From the NCBI RefSeq assembly GCF_014218335.1, contig NZ_AP023367.1:263001-327000 (forward strand): a stretch of DNA of 64,000 nucleotides, in the 5' to 3' direction. Below are positions 62,767-64,000 of the stretch, piece after piece; the first letter of the stretch is position 1, and each line of letters starts with the position of its first letter. The position numbers were made by a program, and so were the translations under genes. Under the pieces are notes generated by a model that saw only the letters and a program-made list of their open reading frames with translations, was not told where the DNA came from and searched no databases. The DNA comes from Anaerocolumna cellulosilytica. GTDB taxonomy: Bacteria; Bacillota; Clostridia; Lachnospirales; Lachnospiraceae.

Positions 62767-64000
62767 TTATTCTGCTAATTGGTTTGTGGCTTCATCAAAC
62801 ATACGAATGATTCTTCTTCCTCGTTCTCCAAAAACCTGCTCTTCTCCAAAATTCATAGCATCTTGATTCATAGTATGGTTTTTGGTTATTGTATCAAAAT
62901 AATCTGATATTTCGTTCTCCAAAATTGTTTTCTGAGTAACATCTGTGACATATTTTAGTAACTCATCAAATTTTTTACTAAGTGTCTTTTTAATGGCAGG
63001 TAAGTTAATTTTCATTCCCTGCTGATAATTTCTGGAGCACCTGCTTGCGGAGGAATTAATGTAGTTATAGGCAAGCTTTCTATCATTCATATACTTTTCT
63101 TTTTTTGCTGTAGGTGGTACTGTCTTTTCAAGTGCAAAAGGAGGAGATGTCACAATATTAGCAAAGTGTTCCTTTTGGACTTGTTCTTTTTCAATATTAT
63201 AATCTAAATTTATCTGAACAAAATTTAAGATATAAGCTGGCAATTCTAAGTGAATACTTGGCCTAAGTACAGTAGGAAACTGAGAATACGCCTCATTAAA
63301 GCTGTCGTTTAATAGTTCTATAGAACTTTTTAATTTGCTTTTATAATCCGTTTTTTCAAAGCGTTTATTTTGAATCCTTTTTCGTAAGATTCTTATAAAT
63401 TCAAAATATACATCCATATTAATAATGGATTCAAACATGCTTGGTAGCTCAAGCAAGGAAGCATCCCCAGATACATCCTTTGTATACTGTTCCTCCAAGT
63501 AAAAATCAGAAAAATAATAGTTGATTATATGAAAAGGACTATATGTGAAGTTAGTAATAGTTTCTTTTTCGATAAGCATAGAAGGCTGTTCACTATTCCA
63601 ACTTGTTAATCGAGCAATTTGGCTTACCCGTTGTTGTAGCAATGAATAAAAACAAGCCAACCCTTCATTAACATGTTGCCATTCCTCAATATATTCTGTT
63701 AAGTGCTGATTTTCATTAGGAGAATTAACTTCTTCTTTCTCTAGTATATCAAGTATATTCTGAATAGCTTCAAATGACGTAGATACTTTGTTGTATTGAT
63801 TCAAGGCACCTGCTCTATGTATATACTTTAATAAGCCCTCTTCTTCAACTACATAATTATAAAAAGAGGGTGGCAAGGTAATTTTATCAATAGTCAGTTC
63901 TGGTAATATAATGTCGGTACCCAAATTTATTTCCTCTTTAAAAGCATTGTAATTTCTAGCATCGTTAAAAATACTTCCCAGCCAGTCGTTTCCTAAGAGG
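62767..64000 (-). CDS. rdrA: Large protein upstream of RdrB, probably C-terminal part of RdrA ATPase (start outside the window)
   Basis: The frame is open from the right edge (base 64000) through 62767: LLGNDWLGSIFNDARN is read before the TTG at 63924, so that TTG is unlikely to be the true start although AAAGAGGA lies upstream. About 410 residues are visible, without an ATPase motif (it would be in the N-terminal part). Content is helical (YSQFPTVLRPSIHLELPAYI; SRNYQQGMKINLPAIKKTL). RdrA is typically about 900 residues and precedes rdrB; the identification rests on the neighbour and length, not on motifs. Confidence 0.6.
   Translation of the reverse strand, partial: LLGNDWLGSIFNDARNYNAFKEEINLGTDIILPELTIDKITLPPSFYNYVVEEEGLLKYIHRAGALNQYNKVSTSFEAIQNILDILEKEEVNSPNENQHLTEYIEEWQHVNEGLACFYSLLQQRVSQIARLTSWNSEQPSMLIEKETITNFTYSPFHIINYYFSDFYLEEQYTKDVSGDASLLELPSMFESIINMDVYFEFIRILRKRIQNKRFEKTDYKSKLKSSIELLNDSFNEAYSQFPTVLRPSIHLELPAYILNFVQINLDYNIEKEQVQKEHFANIVTSPPFALEKTVPPTAKKEKYMNDRKLAYNYINSSASRCSRNYQQGMKINLPAIKKTLSKKFDELLKYVTDVTQKTILENEISDYFDTITKNHTMNQDAMNFGEEQVFGERGRRIIRMFDEATNQLAE

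Noticed and set aside
63850-63924. TTG at 63924 as start of the gene before rdrB, giving a complete 385-residue protein
   Set aside because: The same frame stays open to the window edge with protein-like content (LLGNDWLGSIFNDARN), so a longer gene cut by the edge is more likely, despite the AAAGAGGA upstream of the TTG.

Overview
This is an A+T-rich segment of a low-GC Gram-positive anaerobe. Sec signal peptides and lipoboxes, strong AGGAGG-type ribosome sites, CheX, VanW, YhaM, MutS2 and PMCA-type ATPase genes, and the order of the housekeeping genes all fit a Lachnospiraceae-type Clostridium (inference; no rRNA or tRNA gene is present to confirm it).

Layout. 1-16.8 kb is mostly core genome: the 3' part of nth, a DnaQ-like exonuclease, a VanW protein, an AIR-synthase-like protein, an Lrp regulator with an aminotransferase, cheX, trmL, a response regulator/histidine kinase pair, mutS2, a degenerate HtrA-PDZ protein, yhaM and an rlmD-type rRNA methyltransferase. 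16.8-19.5 kb is a small accessory block (two GNAT acetyltransferases and a methyltransferase) bounded on its right by a relic copy of the rlmD 3' end. 19.7-35.0 kb is an RHS/WapA-like polymorphic-toxin island: one complete secreted 1775-residue RHS protein with its immunity gene, then five or six partial or broken RHS C-terminal cassettes, each carrying a different toxin tip and mostly followed by its own immunity gene, mixed with transposase relics and repeated hairpins. 35.3-44.2 kb is a contractile-injection (VgrG/PAAR-like) cluster: a lipoprotein, a 721-residue cell-wall hydrolase with an embedded DUF4280 PAAR-like tip, two VgrG-like spike proteins, and small partner proteins including a possible DcrB/Eag-type chaperone. 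No sheath or tube genes are visible here.

44.3-51.3 kb holds a lipoprotein, an AraC regulator and a divergent operon for haem/iron uptake (binding lipoprotein, FecCD permease, ATPase) joined by overlaps or short gaps to a flavodoxin and a HutW/ChuW-like radical SAM enzyme; this looks like import plus anaerobic breakdown of haem. A TetR regulator follows. 51.4-57.3 kb holds metal transport: a calcium-type P-ATPase, then a CadC-like ArsR repressor with operator and a zinc/cadmium/lead P1B-ATPase. 57.5-59.7 kb is a second two-component system.

59.9-64.0 kb (minus strand) is a phage-defence locus: a 933-residue adenosine-deaminase-like protein that retains all the metal-binding and catalytic motifs inside a much enlarged chain, preceded by the C-terminal part of a large protein open to the window edge. 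This is the arrangement of RADAR (rdrA ATPase + rdrB deaminase). The window thus combines three inter-bacterial or anti-phage conflict systems: the RHS toxin reservoir, the VgrG/PAAR-like injection cluster and RADAR.
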